Assembly: GCA_003156235.1 (NCBI GenBank)
Contig: PMGP01000018.1
Span: 7,716 to 12,726 of the forward strand
DNA: 5,011 nucleotides
Direction of reading: 5' to 3'
Source of the DNA: Acidobacteriaceae bacterium
Lineage (GTDB): Bacteria > Acidobacteriota > Terriglobia > Terriglobales > Acidobacteriaceae
In this document: in pieces, positions 1 to 5,011 of the stretch
Layout of the letters: each line of letters opens with the position of its first letter
How positions within the stretch are numbered: the first letter of the stretch is position 1
The notes under the pieces: generated by a model
Told to the model about the DNA's origin: nothing
Database searches by the model: none
What the model saw: the letters and a program-made list of their open reading frames with translations, nothing else
Position numbers and translations under genes: made by a program

Positions 1-301
1 CGCGCTTTGCTACCCACTCGCAGAAAGCAATATGCAGGCAGGCCACGCCGCCAAAGCATCGCAGGGAACGCACGCAAGCGCAATCCAACCATCGGGCGAA
101 CGGTTCCCGCCACATAGCCGGATCATGCTGAGGATGGCTGGCCGGTGAAGCAATTGTTTCTGAAACGAGTAGAGATGGGACTGACAGAACTGACAAAATG
201 GATGAGGGGACGGATTCTGTCGGTTTTGTCAGTTCACGCTCTGAGCATTTCTGAAAGTTAGCAGGCGGATTCCAGTCTCTCCACCGTCTACTTGCCAGCA
301 T
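1..301 (-). CDS. Partial hypothetical protein, third gene of the alpA/prim-pol operon (runs off left edge)
   Basis: An uninterrupted minus-strand frame of 100 codons runs from ATG 301-299 to the left edge with no stop, so this is the N-terminal part of a longer gene. The start overlaps the last 14 bases of the prim-pol gene, and a GGGGGA ribosome site (311-306) lies 4 bases upstream, suggesting translational coupling. The product opens with a basic, Trp-containing stretch (residues 1-20). A low-complexity Thr/Ser segment follows (residues 24-43, LTKPTES then ILSVLSV). A Cys/Trp-rich domain begins near residue 62, with WREPFARWLD (64-73) and CFGGVACLHIAFCEW (82-96). From memory, hypothetical proteins with this pattern follow prim-pol/DUF3987 genes in proteobacterial elements, but no function is known to me. 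The five Cys residues at 74, 76, 82, 88 and 94 could hint at metal binding, which is inference. The 9-bp repeats at 181-234 lie inside this gene. Confidence 0.8.
   Translation of the reverse strand, partial: MLASRRWRDWNPPANFQKCSERELTKPTESVPSSILSVLSVPSLLVSETIASPASHPQHDPAMWREPFARWLDCACVRSLRCFGGVACLHIAFCEWVAKR
181..234. repeat. Four 9-bp CTGACARAA-like units in two inverted tandem pairs
   Basis: On the plus strand, CTGACAGAA (181-189) is followed directly by CTGACAAAA (190-198). On the minus strand, CTGACAAAA (234-226) is followed directly by CCGACAGAA (225-217). The two pairs face each other across 18 bases. The inner portion forms a perfect 12-bp inverted repeat, GAACTGACAAAA at 187-198 against TTTTGTCAGTTC at 224-235. 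The best partner of each unit is offset, with unit 1 matching unit 3 and unit 2 matching unit 4. That would cross as an RNA fold, so a protein-binding iteron-like array fits at least as well as a simple hairpin. The array lies wholly within the coding part of the gene starting at 301 and encodes its LTKPTES and ILSVLSV segments. An origin or regulatory role is inference. Confidence 0.75.
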
Positions 302-2537
302 GGTTTCCCCCAATCTTGGGATTGATGCGGTAGGTTTCGCTAGGCCGTCCCGGACTTTGAACATCGGACTCCCGTTTTACCCAGCCGTATTCTTCGAGCA
401 CCAGCAATGCACCCCGCGCCGCGTCTGGCGAATCGAGCGCGGTCCATCCGCTTCGGTACACATCCCGCACGGTAAAGATGCATTCTTCACGCTTCCAGCC
501 CTTTGCCAGTCGTTTGCTCAGAGTGATTGCAGCGTGCTGTTCTGGCCGCACCTGAGCCGAGTACACGCGGTTTGCATGAGTCTCCAGGTAATCGCACCAG
601 TCACACGCAAGCCGCGCCTGAGAGACCGGGACATAGTCCATGTGCCCGTCGGCCAGAGCGAACAGCAGGGCAAGGGACGGCATTAGGCTGCGGTACTTGG
701 CAAGATGCGCCTGCATGACGGGCGCAACTTCTTCGCCCCGGATGCGTTGCTCCAGATCGGTCAACCATTGCTCGAATAGAGCTTGGGCTTCATCGTCAAA
801 TTGCAGCCGGAGCGGGTTTGTGGCATCCAGCGAGGCGATGCGGCGGTAGACCTGTCCGGCGCGCTCCAGAGCGTTCATGTCAGGCTGGCGGTCGATATAA
901 AGCCATGCTGGAGAGGTGGTGGGCCACACCATGAGTTGAAAGCGTTGCACCAACCCATCGTTCGACGGTCCATCCCGCATGGCGTCCGCCAGATAGCTTC
1001 GCAAGCGGGCGGGCTGGATTCCGCCGAACAGCGAGACGCAGGCATGGGGGACGAACACGCTGCCGCGCCCTATGCGGTCGATGGTGTGGGCAGCATCGCC
1101 ATTCCAGCATTCCAGGAAGAATGCGCGTTCCTGTTCTCGGCCTTGCCTCTCTAGTCCAGCCAGCCAGCCGGTCAACTCATCCCTGAGCAGAAACAGTCCA
1201 GCCGGATTCTCTGATAGCACGCAATGCAGGCTCTCAAAGGTTGCATCGCTGGTCATGAGACGGCGGAGCACAGGCTGGGCAAGCGAGCATTGAGGCTTTG
1301 GCGGGCGCTCTTTGCTGTCTCTCTTCTTCGCGGCCTTTTTGTATTCCTGCTCCCAAGCCGCAATCTCCAATTTTTGCGATTCCTGCGCGGTCTGATAATC
1401 CTGTTCGTCTTGCTCATGCGCCTTGCGCCATTCACTCTCGATTGCCCGTGCCGGTTGCGTCATGCAGGAAAGCACAGGAGACTTGAGCATCCCTGGCGGC
1501 GCTATGATACCGCCCCAAAGGTTCGGTACGACTGTCCAAGTATGGTCATTCCGCTTTGGCTGAATCATGGCTCGCCGGTTTGTCACTCCCGCGAGTGTGG
1601 CTATCGCGGCCACGGCCGGGAAGTCCATCGGCACCTGCATACGCTCGGCCACGTCTTTCACCAGCGGGCGGAAAGACTCCGGCATCAATTCCAGATCGAA
1701 TTGCGCTACATCCGGCAGGTCATCAGTCAAAGGTTCCGGCTCTGGCCATTCGTCTGGCGACAGCGCGATAGGCTCACCGGCTGGATACCGCTTTGCAATG
1801 TCTGCCGCGATTGTTCGCACCTTCGCCTCTGGCAGCGGCGGGGCACACCTCGCCGTATTCTCCGCAAGCAAAGCCGCTTCAATTGCCTCCAGGCTCATCC
1901 CGCGCCGTTGCATGGTCCCTGCCAGAGAGACCAGCATATTTGTCCTGCCACCCTTCCCAACGGCTTGCGAACTTGCCTGTGCCGTTGCGGTGGCTATCGG
2001 CGGGCGCACTGTGAGCCGTTCGATTACCCAACCGGGCAAGTCCGCAACCGGCGCGGATGGGTCAATGAAGTGATACTGTCTCCCGCTGGCATGAATGGAC
2101 GGCGGGCAAACTACAAAGCCGCCTGTGCCCCTCACGTCAACGTGCGCGCCGATCTTGCCGCTTTGGTCATTCCGAATATCAACCCCGGACGGCAGGCGGT
2201 AGTAGCGATGCTCTCCCCCATCCGAGCGCCCCGTGGTCACTGTGATTGTTGCTGGCAGCGTGAACCCTTGCCGCTCCAGGTCCGCCAATGATGCGCGGCC
2301 TTCCGCGCCGTCAACGTCAATCACCACCAGCCCGGAAGCCGCGCCCGTTGCCAGTCCCCAATTGCAAGCCGGGTACCGGTGCTGCCACGCCTCAAGCCGT
2401 GCAATGTCGCTGGTAGCATCTTCCGGCCAGCCATTTACCAGCGGCAGCTTTCCACGCGCTTGAACCGGCAGAATGTGCCATCCACGGCCAGCGGCGGCGG
2501 CGATCTCCGGTGGGAGCACAGGCACAACGGCGGTCAT
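288..2537 (-). CDS. Prim-pol / PriCT / DUF3987 replication protein (primase-helicase-like)
   Basis: This 749-residue protein probably initiates replication of the element. Residues ~10-175 form an archaeo-eukaryotic-type bifunctional primase-polymerase domain. It has the acidic pair D74/D76 in VVIDVDG, H110 in GGEHRYY, and D134/R136 in HVDVRGTGG followed by PPS (145-147). Residues ~195-252 resemble the primase C-terminal helical domain. Residues ~280-680 match the DUF3987 P-loop module: a Walker A-like APPGMLKSP (346-354, K352), a charged coiled-coil-like insert (~364-415), an acidic LLRDELTGW (450-458), a GGIQP segment (505-509) and a possible arginine finger at R532 (QRFQLMVWP). The C-terminus (~680-745) resembles a winged helix and may bind DNA. 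The ATG overlaps the alpA stop as ATGA and has only a weak ribosome site (GC-rich upstream), so translation is probably coupled to alpA. The family is known from P4-like satellites and integrated elements. Domain calls come from motif reading alone; helicase activity is inferred. Confidence 0.92.
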   Translation of the reverse strand: MTAVVPVLPPEIAAAAGRGWHILPVQARGKLPLVNGWPEDATSDIARLEAWQHRYPACNWGLATGAASGLVVIDVDGAEGRASLADLERQGFTLPATITVTTGRSDGGEHRYYRLPSGVDIRNDQSGKIGAHVDVRGTGGFVVCPPSIHASGRQYHFIDPSAPVADLPGWVIERLTVRPPIATATAQASSQAVGKGGRTNMLVSLAGTMQRRGMSLEAIEAALLAENTARCAPPLPEAKVRTIAADIAKRYPAGEPIALSPDEWPEPEPLTDDLPDVAQFDLELMPESFRPLVKDVAERMQVPMDFPAVAAIATLAGVTNRRAMIQPKRNDHTWTVVPNLWGGIIAPPGMLKSPVLSCMTQPARAIESEWRKAHEQDEQDYQTAQESQKLEIAAWEQEYKKAAKKRDSKERPPKPQCSLAQPVLRRLMTSDATFESLHCVLSENPAGLFLLRDELTGWLAGLERQGREQERAFFLECWNGDAAHTIDRIGRGSVFVPHACVSLFGGIQPARLRSYLADAMRDGPSNDGLVQRFQLMVWPTTSPAWLYIDRQPDMNALERAGQVYRRIASLDATNPLRLQFDDEAQALFEQWLTDLEQRIRGEEVAPVMQAHLAKYRSLMPSLALLFALADGHMDYVPVSQARLACDWCDYLETHANRVYSAQVRPEQHAAITLSKRLAKGWKREECIFTVRDVYRSGWTALDSPDAARGALLVLEEYGWVKRESDVQSPGRPSETYRINPKIGGNHAGK

Positions 2538-2749
2538 TGCGCACCGCCGCGACTCGCCGCGATCCGGCTGGCAATATAATCATCAATTTCAATGCTGTTC
2601 CAACCAATGGCTCTTGCACCGAGGGCAACGGCCTTCGGGAATTTCCCTTGCGCCATCAGGCTGTAAATGCTGCTACGAGACCAGCCGGTTTTAGATTTCA
2701 CGGCGGGCAATCGAAGAATTGTCGGGCTATCGTTTGGACGTATTTGCAT
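2534..2749 (-). CDS. alpA: AlpA-family helix-turn-helix transcriptional regulator
   Basis: This 71-residue protein is a typical AlpA/Vis-type DNA-binding regulator of P4-like phages and satellites. It carries ILRLPAVKSKTGWSRSSIYS (11-30) as helix-turn-helix, LMAQGKFPKAVALGARAIGW (31-50) as turn and wing, and IEIDDYIASR (53-62) as the closing helix. Length and motif order are standard. The start ATG (2749-2747) has a strong AGGAGG ribosome site at 2764-2759, 9 bases upstream. It is the first gene of a leftward operon, and its TGA overlaps the prim-pol ATG by 4 bases. AlpA proteins are known to regulate integrase (E. coli CP4-57 AlpA, P4 Vis) and, in Gram-negative PICIs, to act as activators of the replication module. 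Which applies here is unknown. The tandem 11-bp repeat at 2815-2836 just upstream is a candidate binding site. Confidence 0.95.
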   Translation of the reverse strand: MQIRPNDSPTILRLPAVKSKTGWSRSSIYSLMAQGKFPKAVALGARAIGWNSIEIDDYIASRIAASRGGAQ

Positions 2750-2758
2750 CCGAGGGAA

Positions 2759-2764
2759 CCTCCT
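2759..2764 (-). promoter_or_regulatory. Strong ribosome binding site of alpA
   Basis: CCTCCT on the plus strand reads AGGAGG on the minus strand, 9 bases before the alpA ATG at 2749. It is the clearest ribosome site in the window. By contrast, prim-pol lacks a good one and appears to depend on coupling, so this site probably sets translation of the whole leftward operon. Confidence 0.8.
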
Positions 2765-2770
2765 GAAACC

Positions 2771-2799
2771 TTGCTGTGTCTAGTTGTATCTGCTACATT
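2771..2799 (+). promoter_or_regulatory. Possible rightward promoter for the zinc-ribbon gene
   Basis: TTGCTG (2771-2776) and TACATT (2794-2799) are separated by 17 bases. Both hexamers are imperfect. A start seven bases past the -10 falls at about 2806, exactly on the GTG that is the alternative start of the downstream gene, implying a leaderless message. It would overlap the leftward alpA promoter, so the two transcripts could exclude each other. This is a weak prediction. Confidence 0.25.
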
Positions 2800-3591
2800 T
2801 ATTTTGTGAAACGTGACCGTTACAAGACCGTTACAAATAAAGAGAGCTTCGCCCTCTTGGTCGAAGCTGTCCCACCCGAAACTCCAATGGGAGAAGCAAC
2901 GTTTGGAATTGAAATTGGCCCAGCCACTCCTGTGCGGCCCGTAAAGCTCAAAGAGTTGATAGATACAGGGCGAAACATGAAGGGTTTAGACGGTAAGGAA
3001 TTTTTCGCGCTGCTGTTCCTGAGAGGGGCGCTAGAAGCGCGGGACGACTTGGCACTGGCCAAAGCAGAGGAGCGGCTACAGGAGGTACATCGACTGAAAG
3101 AACGGGACCATGCCTCGCGGCAATTACCGCAGAATGGGGAATCGCGGAGAAAGTTCGGTGAGTTGATGGCACCATCCATCGGGCTGCCCCCGGAGGAATC
3201 GCTCAAGCACTATGAGGGTCTACGTCCTGGCCCCAGAGCGATGAAGAACCCGTCCTGGTTGCTTTCCCAGGAGGTCTCCCGCGCCGTCGCCGTGTGGGCT
3301 CAGGTCGCACTCTGGTGGGTAAATGGAAGGTTCGTCCCCGCAATTTATTGCAGTGGGCTGAGCCGCAACTACGCCATGAAGATAGCCCTATATATTCACA
3401 CATTCTTCATTGCGCCGAATGGTGAGATAGGCTTTCGCGTTTGTCCGTACTGTACTGACATTTTCTGGCAGGATCAATCGAATCAAGACTATTGCTGCCC
3501 CGCCCACAGGGACACTCATCGCGTGGCCAGGTGGCGCAATGAAAAGAAGCTCAAAGAAACCGAAGCGAAAAAGAAGTCCGTCACCGCCTAA
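2776..3591 (+). CDS. Protein of unknown function with C-terminal Cys/His zinc-ribbon-like segment
   Basis: I do not recognise this 271-residue protein as a named family. Residues ~88-115 are charged and helical, probably a short coiled coil. The middle (~158-212) is rich in Trp and hydrophobic residues but has no obvious membrane span. Residues 223-254 resemble a zinc ribbon: C223-P-Y-C226, an aromatic spacer, then C240-C241-P-A-H244 and H248, followed by RVARWR. The layout recalls the C-terminal finger of CGNR-type proteins, a likeness only. A Lys-rich tail (255-268) ends the protein, consistent with nucleic-acid binding. The start is uncertain. GTG 2776 gives the longest frame, GTG 2806 could be leaderless, and ATG 2977 is the first with a plausible ribosome site (AGGG) but would drop a coding-like N-terminus. 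It diverges from alpA and converges on int with 6 bp between stops, as cargo or a regulator might. Confidence 0.75.
   Translation: MSSCICYIYFVKRDRYKTVTNKESFALLVEAVPPETPMGEATFGIEIGPATPVRPVKLKELIDTGRNMKGLDGKEFFALLFLRGALEARDDLALAKAEERLQEVHRLKERDHASRQLPQNGESRRKFGELMAPSIGLPPEESLKHYEGLRPGPRAMKNPSWLLSQEVSRAVAVWAQVALWWVNGRFVPAIYCSGLSRNYAMKIALYIHTFFIAPNGEIGFRVCPYCTDIFWQDQSNQDYCCPAHRDTHRVARWRNEKKLKETEAKKKSVTA
2783..2810 (-). promoter_or_regulatory. Candidate promoter of the alpA/prim-pol operon
   Basis: On the minus strand, TTCACA (2810-2805, five of six matches to TTGACA) is followed after 16 bases by TACAAC (2788-2783, four of six matches to TATAAT). A start near 2776 would give a leader of about 27 bases ending with the AGGAGG site. 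The tandem 11-bp repeat lies immediately upstream of the -35, where an activator or repressor could act. The short spacing and imperfect -10 suggest a weak or regulated promoter. This is pattern matching only. Confidence 0.4.
2815..2836. repeat. Perfect tandem 11-bp repeat GACCGTTACAA x2, candidate operator
   Basis: GACCGTTACAA occupies 2815-2825 and is repeated exactly at 2826-2836. The 11-bp period places both copies on about the same face of the helix, typical of adjacent sites for one regulator. The pair sits just upstream of the candidate alpA -35 and within the first codons of the divergent gene, so a bound protein could affect both. The proximity suggests AlpA or the divergent gene's own product as the ligand, which is inference. 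Confidence 0.7.
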
Positions 3592-3597
3592 GCTGAA

Positions 3598-4800
3598 TCA
3601 GGCCGCCCCGAAGTTACCCACAATCACCTTGGATTCATTCACAATGCCGTCCACGTAATCAGCCCACCATTGGAGCATCTTCTTTCGCTGCTCTGCGAAT
3701 TCGGCAACAATATACACGGCCCTAATTCCTACGGGTTCATGGCTCAGAGCCTTTTCGATCACGTCTTTGTTGAAGCCGCGCTCGGTTAGGAGCGTTGCGC
3801 CAGTTCTCCGTAGATCATGGATGGTGAGCGGGTCCATGTCGAATGTCAGCCCCTCCAAAGCCTTGTTGAGCGCATTCGCGGCAAAGGGCCTTGCAAGGCT
3901 GCTACGGCCCGGTAGAACCAGATCGGAATTCCCGGCAAGCGCCTTCAATTCCCGGAGCATCTCGGAAACCTGCGCAGACAGATAGACGATGTGCGGTTTG
4001 CCGGTTTTGGCGTTTTCTTCCGGGATAAGCCATTCCCCGGCCTCAAAGTTCACATGCTCCCACCGTGCCAGCAACAATTCCGACTTGCGGGAGAGCGTGA
4101 GCAGAATGATATGCAGTGCCAGCTTGAATTGCCGCCGCATATTCGACAGGTAGACGGTGCGGAGGTATAGGCGAATCTCGTTTGGGGAGAGCACACGGGA
4201 GCGTTTGCGGGCCTTGCCGATGTATCGGGTTGCCACCATCGCAGCCGGATTGAGGGTTACCAGTTGCAATTCCAGCGCATAATCGAATATCTGCTTTAGC
4301 ACGTTGCGAAGCTGCATTGCCGCCGCGATGCGCCCATTGTCCCGCTTCCGGTACACCAATGCTTGCACGTCCAGGGCGTTTATATCCTTGAGGGTCTTTT
4401 CTCCGAGAGCCGGAAAAACCTCGTTGTCGAGATAGCGCCGGATGCTCTTTGGGTTTTTCCAGTTCGGCACGACCTGCTCTGCGAAGTACCGCTCCCCAAA
4501 AACCCTCATGGAGGGATTGGTGGTCAGCCCCGCACGTGCCAGCTTCTTTTCCGCAGCGGGAGACTTGCCCTTTGCCGTTTCCGTCGCCAGATCGTCCCGC
4601 CTGTCCCGCGCCGCCTTTAGGCTCAGGTCAGGATATTGCCCCAGCGTCACCCGTTCCTGCTTCCCATTGAGCCGGTAGCGAAACATCCAAGACATCTTCC
4701 CGCTGGGGAGTACGTCCAAGGAAAGCCCCTTGCCATCGCTCTCCATGTAGCGAGCGGCCCTCGGCTTCAAACCTTTGATTTTGGCGTCTGTGAGCGGCAT
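3598..4800 (-). CDS. int: P4-type tyrosine integrase (DUF4102 arm domain)
   Basis: This site-specific recombinase should integrate and excise the element. I chose ATG 4800, giving 400 residues, because MPLTDAKIKGLKP is the usual family N-terminus and GGAAAGG (4812-4806) lies 5 bases upstream. A GTG at 4860 would add 20 atypical residues and run through the octamer cluster. Numbering from ATG 4800: residues ~3-85 are the DUF4102 arm-binding domain (YMESDGKGLSLDVLPSGK and TLGQYPDLSLKAARDRR), ~97-185 the SAM-like core-binding domain, and ~200-385 the catalytic domain. The catalytic set is complete: R238 (LTLSRKSELL), K265 (AKTGKPH), H328 and R331 (IHDLRRTGAT), H354 (LSHEP) and the nucleophile Y363 (RAVYIVAEFAEQRKK). 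Length is normal for P4-type integrases. The relatives usually insert at tRNA or tmRNA 3' ends, with the attachment site upstream of int, here at or beyond the right edge. Confidence 0.96.
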   Translation of the reverse strand: MPLTDAKIKGLKPRAARYMESDGKGLSLDVLPSGKMSWMFRYRLNGKQERVTLGQYPDLSLKAARDRRDDLATETAKGKSPAAEKKLARAGLTTNPSMRVFGERYFAEQVVPNWKNPKSIRRYLDNEVFPALGEKTLKDINALDVQALVYRKRDNGRIAAAMQLRNVLKQIFDYALELQLVTLNPAAMVATRYIGKARKRSRVLSPNEIRLYLRTVYLSNMRRQFKLALHIILLTLSRKSELLLARWEHVNFEAGEWLIPEENAKTGKPHIVYLSAQVSEMLRELKALAGNSDLVLPGRSSLARPFAANALNKALEGLTFDMDPLTIHDLRRTGATLLTERGFNKDVIEKALSHEPVGIRAVYIVAEFAEQRKKMLQWWADYVDGIVNESKVIVGNFGAA

Positions 4801-4813
4801 ACTTGCCTTTCCG

Positions 4814-4900
4814 TGAGTTGCGGAGAGGATTTTCGCCTTGCACCCCAATCTGCGACTCACTGGCGACTCAATCTATTCCGGCTTCCCTGAGTCGCTAGTG
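4814..4900. repeat. GCGACTCA octamer cluster, candidate operator or integrase arm sites
   Basis: GCGACTCA occurs at 4852-4859 and 4863-4870 on the plus strand, 11 bp apart, and at 4895-4888 on the minus strand. A fourth copy with one mismatch is at 4821-4814 on the minus strand. The second and third copies extend to a 13-bp inverted repeat with one mismatch (CACTGGCGACTCA at 4858-4870 against CACTAGCGACTCA at 4900-4888). The cluster covers the predicted int start site and leader. In phage P4, Int and the AlpA-like Vis protein both repress int, so these could be Int arm sites or AlpA sites. No T-run follows the inverted repeat, so a terminator is unlikely. Confidence 0.7.
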
Positions 4901-4903
4901 GAC

Positions 4904-4933
4904 ATTATAGAACGAGTATTTCCATATTTGCAA
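4904..4933 (-). promoter_or_regulatory. Strong sigma70-type promoter of int
   Basis: On the minus strand TTGCAA (4933-4928) and a perfect TATAAT (4909-4904) are separated by 18 bases. Transcription would begin near 4897, giving a leader of about 97 bases before the ATG at 4800. The start point lies inside the first GCGACTCA site, so a protein bound there should block initiation. Confidence 0.7.
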
Positions 4934-5011
4934 GGGTTTGAAGATGATTTCTATATTTTCCTGGAAACCGTTGAACCCTACTTTATTTTCCGATGCAGAA
5001 CGTCGAAAAAA
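4934..5011. other. AT-rich non-coding flank upstream of int, likely near the attachment site
   Basis: The stretch upstream of the int promoter is clearly richer in A and T than the genes (4911-5011 is about 36% GC by hand count). I see no gene, tRNA or long repeat in it. A short imperfect inverted pair, AGGGTT (4933-4938) and AACCCT (4974-4979), is present. By analogy with other P4-type elements, the attachment core should lie here or just past the edge. No second copy of any candidate core is in the window, so the boundary cannot be placed. Confidence 0.35.

Noticed and set aside
181..234. CRISPR-like array
   Set aside because: Units are only 9 bp, abut without spacers within each pair, and occur in inverted orientation.
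187..235. 12-bp inverted repeat as a rho-independent terminator after prim-pol
   Set aside because: The loop is 25 bases, the stem is AT-rich at its inner end, no T-run follows, and the coding frame of the next gene continues through it.
300..1154. Several rightward frames of 60-130 codons in the first kilobase
   Set aside because: All are antisense to the C-terminal half of the prim-pol protein, without domain motifs or ribosome sites.
1224..2291. 355-codon rightward open frame opposite the prim-pol gene
   Set aside because: It lies wholly antisense to a gene with clear prim-pol and DUF3987 motifs. Its translation is rich in Arg, Cys and His with no recognisable domain, typical of the complement of GC-rich coding DNA.
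2549..2557. GCGACTCGC in alpA as a further copy of the integrase octamer
   Set aside because: It matches only seven of eight bases, lies in coding DNA with GC-rich codons, and has no partner copy nearby.
4801..4860. Integrase start at GTG 4860
   Set aside because: The additional 20 residues are atypical of the family, the frame would include the octamer cluster, and ATG 4800 has the expected N-terminal motif and a well-placed ribosome site.
4955..4990. GGGTTCAA on the minus strand as part of a tRNA or tmRNA T-loop
   Set aside because: The bases on either side do not form a T-stem or acceptor stem and no other tRNA element can be found.

Overview
The window looks like one end of a small integrative element, most like a P4-type satellite or phage-inducible chromosomal island (PICI), in a proteobacterium (beta or gamma class likely). 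The basis is a P4-type tyrosine integrase with an N-terminal DUF4102 arm-binding domain, an AlpA-family regulator, and a prim-pol/DUF3987 replication protein. Coding DNA is fairly GC-rich. The last ~100 bases upstream of the integrase are AT-rich (about 36% GC by hand count), as expected for a regulatory or attachment region.

Layout, right to left: an AT-rich flank with a strong sigma70-type promoter (-35 at 4928-4933, -10 at 4904-4909) drives int leftward (3598-4800). A cluster of GCGACTCA octamers sits across the predicted start site and leader. Convergent to int, only 6 bp away, is a rightward gene of unknown function (2776 or 2806 to 3591) whose product ends in a Cys/His zinc-ribbon-like segment. 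Divergent from that gene is a leftward operon: alpA (2534-2749), then prim-pol/DUF3987 (288-2537, ATGA overlap), then a third gene starting at 301. The third gene overlaps the prim-pol 3' end by 14 bp and runs off the left edge, so it is easy to miss in an ORF scan that requires a stop codon.

How they may work together (inference from the families): int performs site-specific integration and excision. AlpA acts as a switch for the replication operon and/or int. The prim-pol/helicase-like protein starts element replication. Two DNA repeat systems look like control or initiation sites. One is a perfect tandem 11-bp repeat (GACCGTTACAA x2, 2815-2836) in the alpA/unknown-gene divergent region. 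The other is a set of four 9-bp CTGACARAA-like units in two inverted pairs (181-234), inside the N-terminal coding part of the third operon gene. No tRNA, rRNA, CRISPR array, insertion sequence or cI-type repressor is visible. The attachment site probably lies at or beyond the right edge.
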